A stretch of 64,000 bases of DNA from the NCBI RefSeq assembly GCF_900111945.1, contig NZ_FOYO01000001.1, forward strand, positions 2,177,751 to 2,241,750, in the 5' to 3' direction. Position numbers and translations under genes: made by a program. The notes under the pieces are model-generated. The model saw only the letters and a list, made by a program, of their open reading frames with translations, did not search any database and was not told the origin of the DNA. Shown piece by piece: positions 35,895 through 44,139 of the stretch. This stretch comes from Litoreibacter janthinus (lineage in GTDB: Bacteria; Pseudomonadota; Alphaproteobacteria; Rhodobacterales; Rhodobacteraceae). How positions within the stretch are numbered: the first letter of the stretch is position 1; every line of letters begins with the position of its first letter.

Positions 35895-38450
35895 TCATGG
35901 TTTCAACATGGCGGCAAGTCGTCCGCCGTTTGCGGTGCGGATCTCCGGGGCATGATCGCGCAGTTGCTCCCATGTCTGATAGCGAACATCCTGCCCGCGC
36001 AGATGACGCCCGATTTCAGGTCGCGCGGCACTGACTAGTTCTTCAAAGCTCTGCGCGCCTGACAGTCGTCCGTCGGAAAGATAGGTCGTGAAGGCGTTGA
36101 GGTAGGGCATGATCCCGTGGCCTTGCAGGCCGAAGAGGCTGGTTTCGGGAGGTATCGCCGCAACTGGTGTGCTGGTGTCATTTGGCTGCACATGCAGATG
36201 CAGGCCGGAGGCAAAGCATTTGCCCGCCCCAAAGGCCTTGGCATGACCGATCCGGTGCCGCCGTCGCGGATCGCCGCCCCATGTGACGGCCCAGAGCAGC
36301 GCGCCGAGTTCCTGTGGCAGGACATTGTGAAACCTGATCCGACCGCGAAATTGCAACAAGCCGTTGGCTGCCGGGTGCAGGAATTTAAGGGTGCTGACGG
36401 TGTTGTCCTCTGGGTTTGCGGCGTGCGCGGTTAGCCGCGTTCGGACCCGGTCGGGATTGGCAGTGTCTGCCGGGTAGGTCTTGCGCGCGATCTGGTCGTA
36501 GAGATTGGAGGACGGGTTGGGGCCGCCCATGACAAGGCTGTAGGGCGTCATCCGTAGGCGCAGGTCGTCATTATTTGTCAGGGTGGCAAAGCCGAACGAC
36601 AGTCGTGATTTCAGGTGCAAGCGGCGGTGTGTTGCGGGGCCGGTGTCGTCTGTAGCGCGGTCGCGGATGTAGCCAAAGAGCGCCTCGGTAAAGTCGGGAG
36701 CGAAGTTTTCGTCAGGCGCAGGTGAGTGGATGGGCGAATTCAGCAGCGCTTGTACCTGGGCCTGAAGGGGGCCGGTCACGGCAGGTAGGATGGCGTCGGC
36801 GACTGGGTTGACGTGGGTCAGCCGCGCCGAGGTGGCGGCAGCGACGATCGCCCGAAGGTTGCCGCGCAGGGTGGTTCCTGGCAGGACTGCGTGACCGTCG
36901 ATCCTTTGCGGGGCGCAGGGCGTCTTGCCATCGCCGATCAGCATTGGCGTTTCAAAGCACCAAGTCACGTCGAGCCAGCCACTGACGCCTCCGTTTAGAG
37001 GCTGGTCGTGCAAGGTGCTGTTGCGCCAGGCTTCGGTGATGTCCTGGGGTGGCAGGCCGATGCGGTGAAGGTCGACGGCCATGTTTCGGTAGGGTAGGGT
37101 GACGCGCTCGTCTGGCAGGCGATCCAGCAGGGTATCGGCTGCCGACGGGTCGGGCCTGTGGTGTTTGATTTCTGCGGTGGTCAGGTCGGTGTTCGGGGTC
37201 TGGAACCAGCCAAAGCCCTTGGTGGTGCCTGCGCCCAGTGTCAGGCCGTTCTTGCGGATGTCTGTGCATAGGGCTTGGAACAGTAGGTCCTCGTCCTCGT
37301 CTAGGGGTTGCCAGGGGGTCAGGGTAAAGTTGAGGGCGACACCGTGGTCTGCCTCTATTTTGAACAGGGCGCCTTCGTAGGGGGCCTGCGAGATCGGGTC
37401 GATGGCGACAGAGGGGTGGAACGAGGGGGGCTTCTTGCACGAGATATGCGTGACCATCAGTTTCAGGCGGGCACGATAGCCGGTGTCGCCGAACAGCCGT
37501 TTCAGGACAGACAGGTCCTGCGGCCCACTGGAGGTCGGGCAGGGTTTCGGGGTGTTTGAGAGGGTGGCGTCCTCGCGGTGTTCGGCGAGGGCCAGAAGCC
37601 AGGCAGCCCGGGCGCGCAGGGCGCCGGAGATGCCGGTGCCAATCTGGCGGGGCGCATCTGTGGCGGCGTTGCGCAGGGGGGTGGTGATTTGCGGTGCGTC
37701 GGGGGCAGCGCTTTCGGGTTTGGTGCCATCCCTGACCAGATAGGGGCCGGGGCATTCCAGTACAAAGGTTTCAGGCTGTGTGGATTGGGTGGGTGGCGTC
37801 AGGGTTTTGGACTCCTCAGATACCGTTTCATAACCGCGCTGAGTCAGGTGCATCCGTTTTATGGTGACGTCGCCTGTTATGGCTATCCGTCCAAGTCCAT
37901 CAGCCTTGCCCGCGCCGATCTCGCGTCCCTCTGGTGTTGCAAATTCAGACAGAACTGTCAGGAATTCAGTCAGGTCGGCGTTTCCAGTGGCAATCGGGCC
38001 ATCAAGCCAGAAGGTCGCCTGAAATTTCGTTCCAACCTCGACATAGAGCGTGGTGAAAAGTTTGGTGGCCTCGGCGACGCCGGTTCCTGGGTCGATATGA
38101 GTGCGCGAGATCTGTAGGGTTTTGTCGGTGGCACAGGTCGCCCCGGTGACCGTGACAAGGCCGCGAAAGGTTTTCGGGCGGCTTTGCGAGGTGGTATCGG
38201 TATTGGCGGCTTTTGCCGAAATCTGCGCCATTTCATGCGGGGTCCCGAACAAAAGGTCCTTTGCGGCGCCATCGCACGCAGCGCGCAGGGCACCCTTTAG
38301 CGTGCTTCCCGGGATCCAAGGGTTGCCCTGCTGATCAATAGTGATCGCGGCGATGTCGGCTTCACCCTCTGGCGTTTCGTCAACTGCGCCGGTCCCGATG
38401 TGCAGGACTGATCTGGTCTGGAAGTTGACCGAGATGGAAACACGTTGCAT
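35895..38450 (-). CDS. Triple Cas7-like RAMP fusion of a type III effector
   Basis: 851 residues from 38450 (MQRVSISVNFQ), whose ATG overlaps the upstream stop in a TGATG arrangement. Three RAMP units are visible. Unit 1: LHIGTG (16-21), NPWIPGSTLKGALR (43-56) and IGAGKADGLGRIAI (about 207-220), Csm3-like, with acidic D32 and D39 in the loop where Csm3 keeps its RNA-cleaving Asp. Unit 2: GISGALRARAAWLLA (about 295-310), LGAGTTKGFGWFQ (about 435-447). Unit 3: PMLIGDG, AVLPGTTLRGNLR (about 550-562) and GHAKAFGAGKC (about 763-773). It should form much of the backbone that holds crRNA and target. It is not the four-unit type III-E Cas7-11, because Cas10 and a Cas5-like unit are encoded alongside. 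The exact family is not known to me. Confidence 0.8.
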   Translation of the reverse strand: MQRVSISVNFQTRSVLHIGTGAVDETPEGEADIAAITIDQQGNPWIPGSTLKGALRAACDGAAKDLLFGTPHEMAQISAKAANTDTTSQSRPKTFRGLVTVTGATCATDKTLQISRTHIDPGTGVAEATKLFTTLYVEVGTKFQATFWLDGPIATGNADLTEFLTVLSEFATPEGREIGAGKADGLGRIAITGDVTIKRMHLTQRGYETVSEESKTLTPPTQSTQPETFVLECPGPYLVRDGTKPESAAPDAPQITTPLRNAATDAPRQIGTGISGALRARAAWLLALAEHREDATLSNTPKPCPTSSGPQDLSVLKRLFGDTGYRARLKLMVTHISCKKPPSFHPSVAIDPISQAPYEGALFKIEADHGVALNFTLTPWQPLDEDEDLLFQALCTDIRKNGLTLGAGTTKGFGWFQTPNTDLTTAEIKHHRPDPSAADTLLDRLPDERVTLPYRNMAVDLHRIGLPPQDITEAWRNSTLHDQPLNGGVSGWLDVTWCFETPMLIGDGKTPCAPQRIDGHAVLPGTTLRGNLRAIVAAATSARLTHVNPVADAILPAVTGPLQAQVQALLNSPIHSPAPDENFAPDFTEALFGYIRDRATDDTGPATHRRLHLKSRLSFGFATLTNNDDLRLRMTPYSLVMGGPNPSSNLYDQIARKTYPADTANPDRVRTRLTAHAANPEDNTVSTLKFLHPAANGLLQFRGRIRFHNVLPQELGALLWAVTWGGDPRRRHRIGHAKAFGAGKCFASGLHLHVQPNDTSTPVAAIPPETSLFGLQGHGIMPYLNAFTTYLSDGRLSGAQSFEELVSAARPEIGRHLRGQDVRYQTWEQLRDHAPEIRTANGGRLAAMLKP

Positions 38451-40156
38451 CAATTCGCCCTCGGTTCTGACAGGTTCTTGTTTGGGTGATAGACTGAGAC
38501 TTCGCCGTAGCCGTTTTCGCGGACAAAGGGGCAGTTTTCCCAAGTCAGGCGCGTTCCGGCGATTTCCGTTCTGGCAAGCCCCCGAGCAAGAATTGCGTTG
38601 GCCGTTGGTACGTCAGATGCATCTAGTGCAAACTTGAAAACAGAGCCCGGGTTCGTCAATAGCCAGGGTCGATATTGCCCGTCGTCCAGCCCGAAGCGCC
38701 GCCCCTGATAGCCGCCGACCAGAGACTGCGCTGCATAAAAGTCCAGCAATTCCGAGTTTGGAAAGATGCGCTGCCAAAACACCGCATACGCTGACGGGGC
38801 ATCTGCGCCGTCATCGTATTGAGCGCAAAGACCCGGCGAGAGCAAAATGAGACATACCTCGCCAGCGCTGACGGTCGAAAACTGATCTTGCGCCGGGGTC
38901 AATACGTTTGAGCCAAGCCGCGCGCCGGTGCGGCCCAGACCTTCCAGTCCACGCATCAAGGCATCCGCTATGGTTTTTTTAGCGTCCGCAGCCACACCAC
39001 CAAAATCCAGAACGGACTGAAAACCTTTCTTGTCGGGCACGACGCTGATTGTGCTGAACAGCTTTTCGTCGACAACGGCGCCGGTGTCCGCGTTTATGGC
39101 TGAGTGCACGCGTTCTTCGAAGGTATCGATTTGCTCTGTCTGCCCAAGCAGTCCACGGGCCAGACGTTCAGTGTCTGACTTCCAGTCCAGCGCGAAACTG
39201 GGCGAAAATTCGGGCTCTGTATTGTGCGGCGCCAGGAGATCATGGAATGTCTGGGTTCTGCTGTCCTGAACAATCGAGATCGGGATTGTCCTGTCGCCAG
39301 ACCCAGTTGGTCGAGCATGGGATACATGCAGCGCAGCGAGGCCTTGTTGCATCTCTGGAGTTTGAATATCCACCCCCAGCAACTGCAGGTTTCTGGCAAG
39401 ACATCCCTTGAGCGTGCCGCCTGGAATTGCAGCGCTGCCCAGATAGGCGTTGTTTGCAATTCGGGTTGCATCGACCAGATATGGGCGGTCAAGAGTGAAG
39501 GACCAGGCAATCCGGCTTTCTGGTGGCAACGAGGCAACCGGCGCTGCCGGAACCGTCCGCCTGACAATACCGGATGTCTCTTGCTTGATCAGGCCGAACC
39601 CGATGGACTTATATGAACCGACAGATAGCGTTATTCTTAGCGCCGCCGATAGCAGTTGCAGCCTTTGTTCCGCCTCGGCGTCGGTACAATAGAAAGCCAG
39701 TTCGCCAGTGAAATCGACGTCCTTTCCTGGGGCTACGAGTTGTTCGACAAAGAGCAGCTGACCCTCTGCCGCCGCGCCGCTATCCTCGTCGATCCTGACC
39801 CTCGGATAGGTGTTGGTTTTCAGGTTTGATGCGGGAACCGGCGCTGTCAGATCGGTCAGGAACAGCGAGCCGCGAAGGGGATCGAGGCTTGCTGCAGTAT
39901 CGTCGGTTGCATCGCCTGACTCTGCACCGAATAGGGCGCGAATATTTGACGTTGTGGCGGCGGGATCATGTGTGACCTTGGCCAGGGCCCGCACGCCGTG
40001 CAGTAGGATGCCGCGCACCTGATCCATTGGCAAAACCAGATCGCCACCCTTTTTGCGCAAGGCGACTCGGTCCAGCCCATATCGGCCAGCGGCAACTCCG
40101 GGGAACAGGAATGGTGCGAATACGGTGATGTTCAGATCAAAGGCGTGCCGCTTCAT
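38450..40156 (-). CDS. Cas7-Cas5 (Csx10-like) RAMP fusion of a type III effector
   Basis: 568 residues. The first part (about 1-205) is Cas7/Csm3-like: YGLDRVALRKKGGDLVLPMDQVRG with D29 where Csm3 has its catalytic Asp, RVRIDEDSGAAAEGQLLFVEQ near 118-138, and SVGSYKSIGFGLI as the Gly-rich loop. The second part resembles Csx10/Cas5: AIPGGTLKGCLARNLQ near 249-264, GLGRTGARLGSN, and a C-terminal GGYQGRRFGLDDGQYRP followed by NPGSVFKF, like the GW/AGSV ending of Csx10. The Cas5-type half would cap the 5' handle of crRNA. ATGA overlap with cas10. Domain limits are estimated by eye. Confidence 0.72.
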   Translation of the reverse strand: MKRHAFDLNITVFAPFLFPGVAAGRYGLDRVALRKKGGDLVLPMDQVRGILLHGVRALAKVTHDPAATTSNIRALFGAESGDATDDTAASLDPLRGSLFLTDLTAPVPASNLKTNTYPRVRIDEDSGAAAEGQLLFVEQLVAPGKDVDFTGELAFYCTDAEAEQRLQLLSAALRITLSVGSYKSIGFGLIKQETSGIVRRTVPAAPVASLPPESRIAWSFTLDRPYLVDATRIANNAYLGSAAIPGGTLKGCLARNLQLLGVDIQTPEMQQGLAALHVSHARPTGSGDRTIPISIVQDSRTQTFHDLLAPHNTEPEFSPSFALDWKSDTERLARGLLGQTEQIDTFEERVHSAINADTGAVVDEKLFSTISVVPDKKGFQSVLDFGGVAADAKKTIADALMRGLEGLGRTGARLGSNVLTPAQDQFSTVSAGEVCLILLSPGLCAQYDDGADAPSAYAVFWQRIFPNSELLDFYAAQSLVGGYQGRRFGLDDGQYRPWLLTNPGSVFKFALDASDVPTANAILARGLARTEIAGTRLTWENCPFVRENGYGEVSVYHPNKNLSEPRAN

Positions 40157-41628
40157 TGCAAAGCTTTCCGTGCTGCAACTGCGTAGGGGTGCAGTTGTGC
40201 AGCTTGCGCAAGCAGCATCGAGAACCGGCGCGGTTGATCCGAAAATGCCGCGATGATTGCGTCGAATGGCGGCGGAGAACCTTTGACGCGCTCATAATAT
40301 GAGGTCACGAGTTCGCGGGTGCGATTGTCGCCTTTTGACGAGGCGACCGTCAACGAGGACGGATCATCGCCCTGACCTCGGCGCAGGCTTTCCAGTGCAC
40401 CATGGATCTGGGTGACAGACAACACGCCCTCGTCATCGGCGCGCAGGACATCGGCGCAGAAATCCGTCAGCTTGGTGGCGTCCGGGGGCAGGAAAAAGTC
40501 GTCCTTGGGTTCGTAGGTCGGGCTGTAAAGCTGGCGTCGATAGGCAAGAAGCCCGTCAAACGGCAGCGCCGAGCTTTCGAAGATATCGATTGAAAAGGCG
40601 CTTTGCGGGGCATCATCTAGAGTGTTCTTGACGGCTCTTTTCAGCAGGCTGTCGCCGTTCCTTGCCAGAGTGCGGAACTGGCGGATCGGGGTTTTCTGAC
40701 CCGCGATCACGCAGCTTAGTCGATGGCGCAGGTGCTGTTCGCCCTGCGTTTTGGTCATAAAGGTCCAGTTTTCGATCTGCTCGAAGAAGAATCCGATAAA
40801 GGGGAGCGCCAGCCATGCGGGCAGGATAAAAGTCATATCGTCGCCGCCCCACAGCAGCGTGTCAAACCGGGGGACCGTCTTGCCGTTCTGTGTGCGACAA
40901 CCATAAGGGCCGCGCGCGAGCATCCAGCTTTCTACTGCGGCGGCCAGGGCTGCGCGATGCTTGGCGATGTCTTTGCTGAACAACAAGTCGTCACCGACTG
41001 CCTTGCGCAGCTTGCCGCCACCGGCGCCGTCGGCATAGATCACCGCCAGCTTGCCGCGCACCATTTGCGGGATGTCGGGGGGCGGGTCGGCGGTGATATC
41101 CTCGAAACTTTGTGGCGGGGCGAATTTTTGCGCGTCGGTAAAGAGATTCCGGCGGTTCTTTTTGCCGTTCTCGCGGCGGGCACTGGTGGCGGGGGACAGC
41201 ATCCGCTTTTCTCCACTGCCGTGAATATCAAGGATCGTCGCCGGGCGGGTCTGGTCAAGGGCGTCCTGCACGGCGGCGGCGGCGGGATCGGGGGGCGGAA
41301 AGGTCCAGCTTTGGAACTGGCGGATACGGGCGGCGGCAATCGCCTGGGCGTCACTGTCACCGATACCCCAGGTGATCGAAAAGGGCTGCCATTCGGCGCG
41401 CTGCACCGCGTCTTGCCCCGCCTGTTCCAATGCTGTGCGGGGCGCGTCGATGTAGAGCAGGGCCTTGGAGGCGCCGAAAGACAGCAATTGGGGGTTCAGG
41501 GGGGCGCAGGCCGCCTTCATTTTGGGGCCCAGATCCTCGAGCTGGATCGAACTGCCGCGGATGGTGGAAATGTCGTCGGTGTCATACAGCGTTTCGGCAT
41601 GATTGACGCCTTCGAAATACAAAAACAT
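40153..41628 (-). CDS. cas10: Compact Cas10 with GGDD palm and no HD nuclease domain
   Basis: 491 residues from the ATG at 41628 (MFLYFEGVN); a TTG ten codons earlier is also in frame. The N-terminal palm begins at once (DTDDISTIRGSSIQLEDL). The second palm has GKLAVIYADGAGGGKLRK (about 192-209) and the cyclase motif LLWGGDDMTFILP with GGDD at 261-264. The usual N-terminal HD domain and its His-Asp pair are absent, so ssDNA cleavage is not expected. Normal Cas10 proteins are 700-900 residues. An intact GGDD implies synthesis of a nucleotide signal on target RNA binding (family knowledge). It heads a coupled three-gene operon 115 bp after array 2. Confidence 0.85.
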   Translation of the reverse strand: MFLYFEGVNHAETLYDTDDISTIRGSSIQLEDLGPKMKAACAPLNPQLLSFGASKALLYIDAPRTALEQAGQDAVQRAEWQPFSITWGIGDSDAQAIAAARIRQFQSWTFPPPDPAAAAVQDALDQTRPATILDIHGSGEKRMLSPATSARRENGKKNRRNLFTDAQKFAPPQSFEDITADPPPDIPQMVRGKLAVIYADGAGGGKLRKAVGDDLLFSKDIAKHRAALAAAVESWMLARGPYGCRTQNGKTVPRFDTLLWGGDDMTFILPAWLALPFIGFFFEQIENWTFMTKTQGEQHLRHRLSCVIAGQKTPIRQFRTLARNGDSLLKRAVKNTLDDAPQSAFSIDIFESSALPFDGLLAYRRQLYSPTYEPKDDFFLPPDATKLTDFCADVLRADDEGVLSVTQIHGALESLRRGQGDDPSSLTVASSKGDNRTRELVTSYYERVKGSPPPFDAIIAAFSDQPRRFSMLLAQAAQLHPYAVAARKALQ

Positions 41629-41687
41629 GGTACACCCAATCGCTGAGTAATCTGTCAACGATACTCACTGTGCAGGAATGCGCAAAC

Positions 41688-41712
41688 AAAAACGACCCGG
41701 CGTCGGGCCGGA
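41688..41712 (-). terminator. Terminator between array 2 and cas10
   Basis: On the minus strand a G/C-rich hairpin with a four-base loop and one internal mismatch (41693-41710) is followed by five Ts. It would end the array-2 transcript before cas10 and agrees with minus-strand transcription of the array. Confidence 0.55.
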
Positions 41713-41743
41713 TCGCTTTTCTGATCAGGCAATGGCAGGTCCA

Positions 41744-42195
41744 GACTCAATCCGCTTCCATGCGGACATGTGTCTTCGACCTTCGTTCAAACAATGGTGA
41801 ATCGCCTTTGCGTCTCAATCCGCTTCCATGCGGACATGTGTCTTCGACTTAGACTATCTCCCCCCCTGTAGGAATGAATGTGTCTCAATCCGCTTCCATG
41901 CGGACATGTGTCTTCGACGTTGCTTATGATGCACTGCTCGCAGAAGTCATCGTCTCAATCCGCTTCCATGCGGACATGTGTCTTCGACAACGGTATCCAC
42001 GTCGACTTCATTCGCCGGAGTCTCAATCCGCTTCCATGCGGACATGTGTCTTCGACCGCTTCGGTAAAACGCATCATCTCGACGTCCGTGTCTCAATCCG
42101 CTTCCATGCGGACATGTGTCTTCGACCCATAATGACAGCAGTAAGGCTCATTTGGGAAGTCTCAATCCGCTTCCATGCGGACATGTGTCTTCGAC
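41744..42195 (-). CRISPR. CRISPR array 2: seven 37-bp repeats, six spacers
   Basis: Repeats start at 41744, 41812, 41882, 41952, 42020, 42090 and 42159; spacers are 31, 33, 33, 31, 33 and 32 bp. The leftmost repeat has one change (T to A in its second base on the plus strand), as expected at a trailer end. On the minus strand the repeat begins GTCGAAGAC, shares the TCCGC/GCGGA hairpin with array 1 (loop ATGGAA instead of ACGGAA) and ends ATTGAGAC. The same Cas6 should cut both arrays. Confidence 0.97.
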
Positions 42196-42375
42196 TGGCT
42201 CTCTGCAATCCTCTGATACAAGGCATAAAAACTGACGTATTTCCAAGCCTGATTCATTTCCCCCTTCAATTCGTGCGCTGTTTCGGAGGTTTCGTCCAAA
42301 AAAGCGCTGATACAGGTTTGTTTTCAGGGGCTTGGCTGATTTCCAAGGCCGAATTCGGTCCAGGCCCCTGCAAAC
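42196..42375 (-). promoter_or_regulatory. Leader of array 2
   Basis: Carries CTGCAA at +8, TCTGATAC at +17, TTTCCAAGCC at +45, GGTTTC at +93 and TTTCCAAGGC at +145 from the last repeat, matching the array-1 leader position by position although the sequence between has diverged. It lies between the array and the stop of the CorA-like gene. The motif positions are likely sites for adaptation or a host factor; the promoter itself is not obvious. Confidence 0.8.
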
Positions 42376-44139
42376 TCAAGACTGCATGAAAAGATACCCA
42401 TAAGCAACAAAAGAGATCACGGCAGAAACCCCAGCAATCACAAGCGCCGGTTTGGTCGCGGACTTCTCTACTGGCTTATCCTGGCCCGACGGTTTCAGAA
42501 ACAGGGTCGTGAACCAGTTCCATGCGACAAAGCTGAACGCCACCAGCAGAGAAAACTGGCCGATCTGCCAGGCCAGCGGGTGCGCCTTGTCATTGAACAT
42601 GGCCAGATCAAATGACTCTGCTCCCACCAGCAAGTTCATCCCGCCCAGCCCGACCGCCAACGCTGCGGGAATTCCTAGCGCCACGTATTCGTTCAGCGTG
42701 CTGTCGCGTCTCGCTTGGGCCTGGGTGCGAAGCGTTGCGGCAAAGTCGGTGGCAGAGCGCAGTTCCTCGTCTACCTCGCGGAACATCTTTTCAATGCCAA
42801 AGGCAGTGTAAAGCCGATCATAGATCTCGCGCGGTTGCAGTTGCGAGGAGACGTTGGAGAAGTGGTGCAGATGGGTGTGGGTCAAGAAATCGGCGCGGAT
42901 CTTTTGGAGGTCCTCCAGAAAGCGTTCGTCGTCCTGTCGATTGTCGCGATACCGGCGCACCAGATCGCTGAGGTTCTGCGAGAACACCAGCAATTGATGA
43001 TATTCAAACACGCAGAGCATGTGCATATGCCGGTAATAGTCGCCCATGTCATCAGTCGCCTGGTCCCATGTGGTGGCAGCACAGATATGTTTATGACTGA
43101 ACATGTAGTAGGTGGTGCGGCCCGGGTCAGCGTCTTTGTGGGGCGCATGGCGGTCGTAAAAGATCGCGTCGCGGAGGCTCCTGTTGAAATCAGGACTATA
43201 GTAGTTCGTTCCAGGGCCTGACCGATCCGCCTCTGCTAGCCGAAACTGATCGCCCTGGCGCAGGGCCAGCATGGTCTGCTGTTCGCTTAGCGTCTCGCCG
43301 TCGCGCTGCAACTGGTTCAGGGTGACGACGCTGGCCATATAGGCGCGTTCGTCGTTCATGTGACGGGCGTTGGGTGGCGCGGTATTGCCGGTGCCCCGTG
43401 GCAGCGGGCCATCGACGACGAGCGGACGGATCAGCCCGCGCACCCAAGGCAAGAGCGGTACGCGGCCCGTGTTTGCAAAGGTCTCGTCCATGTCCTGTTC
43501 GTCAGGGCCACTGGTGTCCGGAGTGGTCCGAAACACGCGGTACAGCGTGTCTCCGGGGATGGGCTTGAACGGTGTTTTCCGCCACCAGCGCGGATAGACC
43601 CGGCGCATCCAATCCAGTGCGTCCTGAGCATCGGCAAGGGTGAAGGGGCGGTCGGGGAAGTCGTTGGATCGCAAGGCTTCGCCCATGTCAGGTTTCCAGG
43701 CGCATTGCGCTGCCTTGGTGATCAGAACCGCGACAGTTACCACGGCCAGCCGCTTTTGCCCGCGCGACATGATGCGCAATTCGGCGTTGGTCACGCGAAA
43801 GCCGAACCGTTTGACAGCGAAACCCAGATCCTTTTCGAAAAGCAGTTTGTCGCCGAACCAGTCGCTATTCAAGTCGGTGCGTTTGTAGGTATCAAAGGTG
43901 GGAGGCTTGGCGCTTGCCGGGTTGCCGTCGCTGGGCGGTGTTCCGAACAGTTGATCCGCGACGAAGCCATGGAAATATGTATGATCCCCAAAATCGCCGA
44001 GCGGCCCGGTCGCCTTGACCCACGGAGCCATGTCTGGGGGCATATCGTCGATCACGATCGGAAACTGGAACCAGATCGCGAGTTTTTTGACAGTGTGGTC
44101 TGTGGCGTCTGCCTGTTGTGGTTCAGCTTCACTGGGCAT
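42376..44139 (-). CDS. CorA-like membrane protein, candidate type III CRISPR effector
   Basis: 587 residues, preceded by an AAGGAT ribosome site. A large soluble N-terminal region (1 to about 400) of unrecognised fold is followed by a helical stretch with coiled-coil character (REVDEELRSATDFAATLRTQ, about 450-470). Then come a membrane helix ending in GLGGMN with G500-M501-N502, a 26-residue loop, a second helix (about 527-549) and a third (about 564-585). The GMN tripeptide after a first membrane helix is the CorA signature. CorA-like proteins are known ancillary effectors of type III systems and in one characterised case respond to SAM-AMP made by Cas10. A third helix and the odd soluble part are unusual. 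It is upstream of array 2 on the same strand. Confidence 0.7.
   Translation of the reverse strand: MPSEAEPQQADATDHTVKKLAIWFQFPIVIDDMPPDMAPWVKATGPLGDFGDHTYFHGFVADQLFGTPPSDGNPASAKPPTFDTYKRTDLNSDWFGDKLLFEKDLGFAVKRFGFRVTNAELRIMSRGQKRLAVVTVAVLITKAAQCAWKPDMGEALRSNDFPDRPFTLADAQDALDWMRRVYPRWWRKTPFKPIPGDTLYRVFRTTPDTSGPDEQDMDETFANTGRVPLLPWVRGLIRPLVVDGPLPRGTGNTAPPNARHMNDERAYMASVVTLNQLQRDGETLSEQQTMLALRQGDQFRLAEADRSGPGTNYYSPDFNRSLRDAIFYDRHAPHKDADPGRTTYYMFSHKHICAATTWDQATDDMGDYYRHMHMLCVFEYHQLLVFSQNLSDLVRRYRDNRQDDERFLEDLQKIRADFLTHTHLHHFSNVSSQLQPREIYDRLYTAFGIEKMFREVDEELRSATDFAATLRTQAQARRDSTLNEYVALGIPAALAVGLGGMNLLVGAESFDLAMFNDKAHPLAWQIGQFSLLVAFSFVAWNWFTTLFLKPSGQDKPVEKSATKPALVIAGVSAVISFVAYGYLFMQS

Noticed and set aside
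35895..38450. Type III-E single-protein effector (Cas7-11/gRAMP)
   Set aside because: Only three RAMP units are seen, no Cas11-like insertion was recognised, and Cas10 plus a Cas5-like unit are encoded in the same operon.
40153..41628. HD nuclease domain on Cas10
   Set aside because: The protein begins almost directly with the palm domain and has no His-Asp pair in a suitable helix upstream of it.
41670..42389. Open frames through CRISPR array 2
   Set aside because: Same reason: repeated SASMRTCVFD-like text comes from the repeats, not from a protein.
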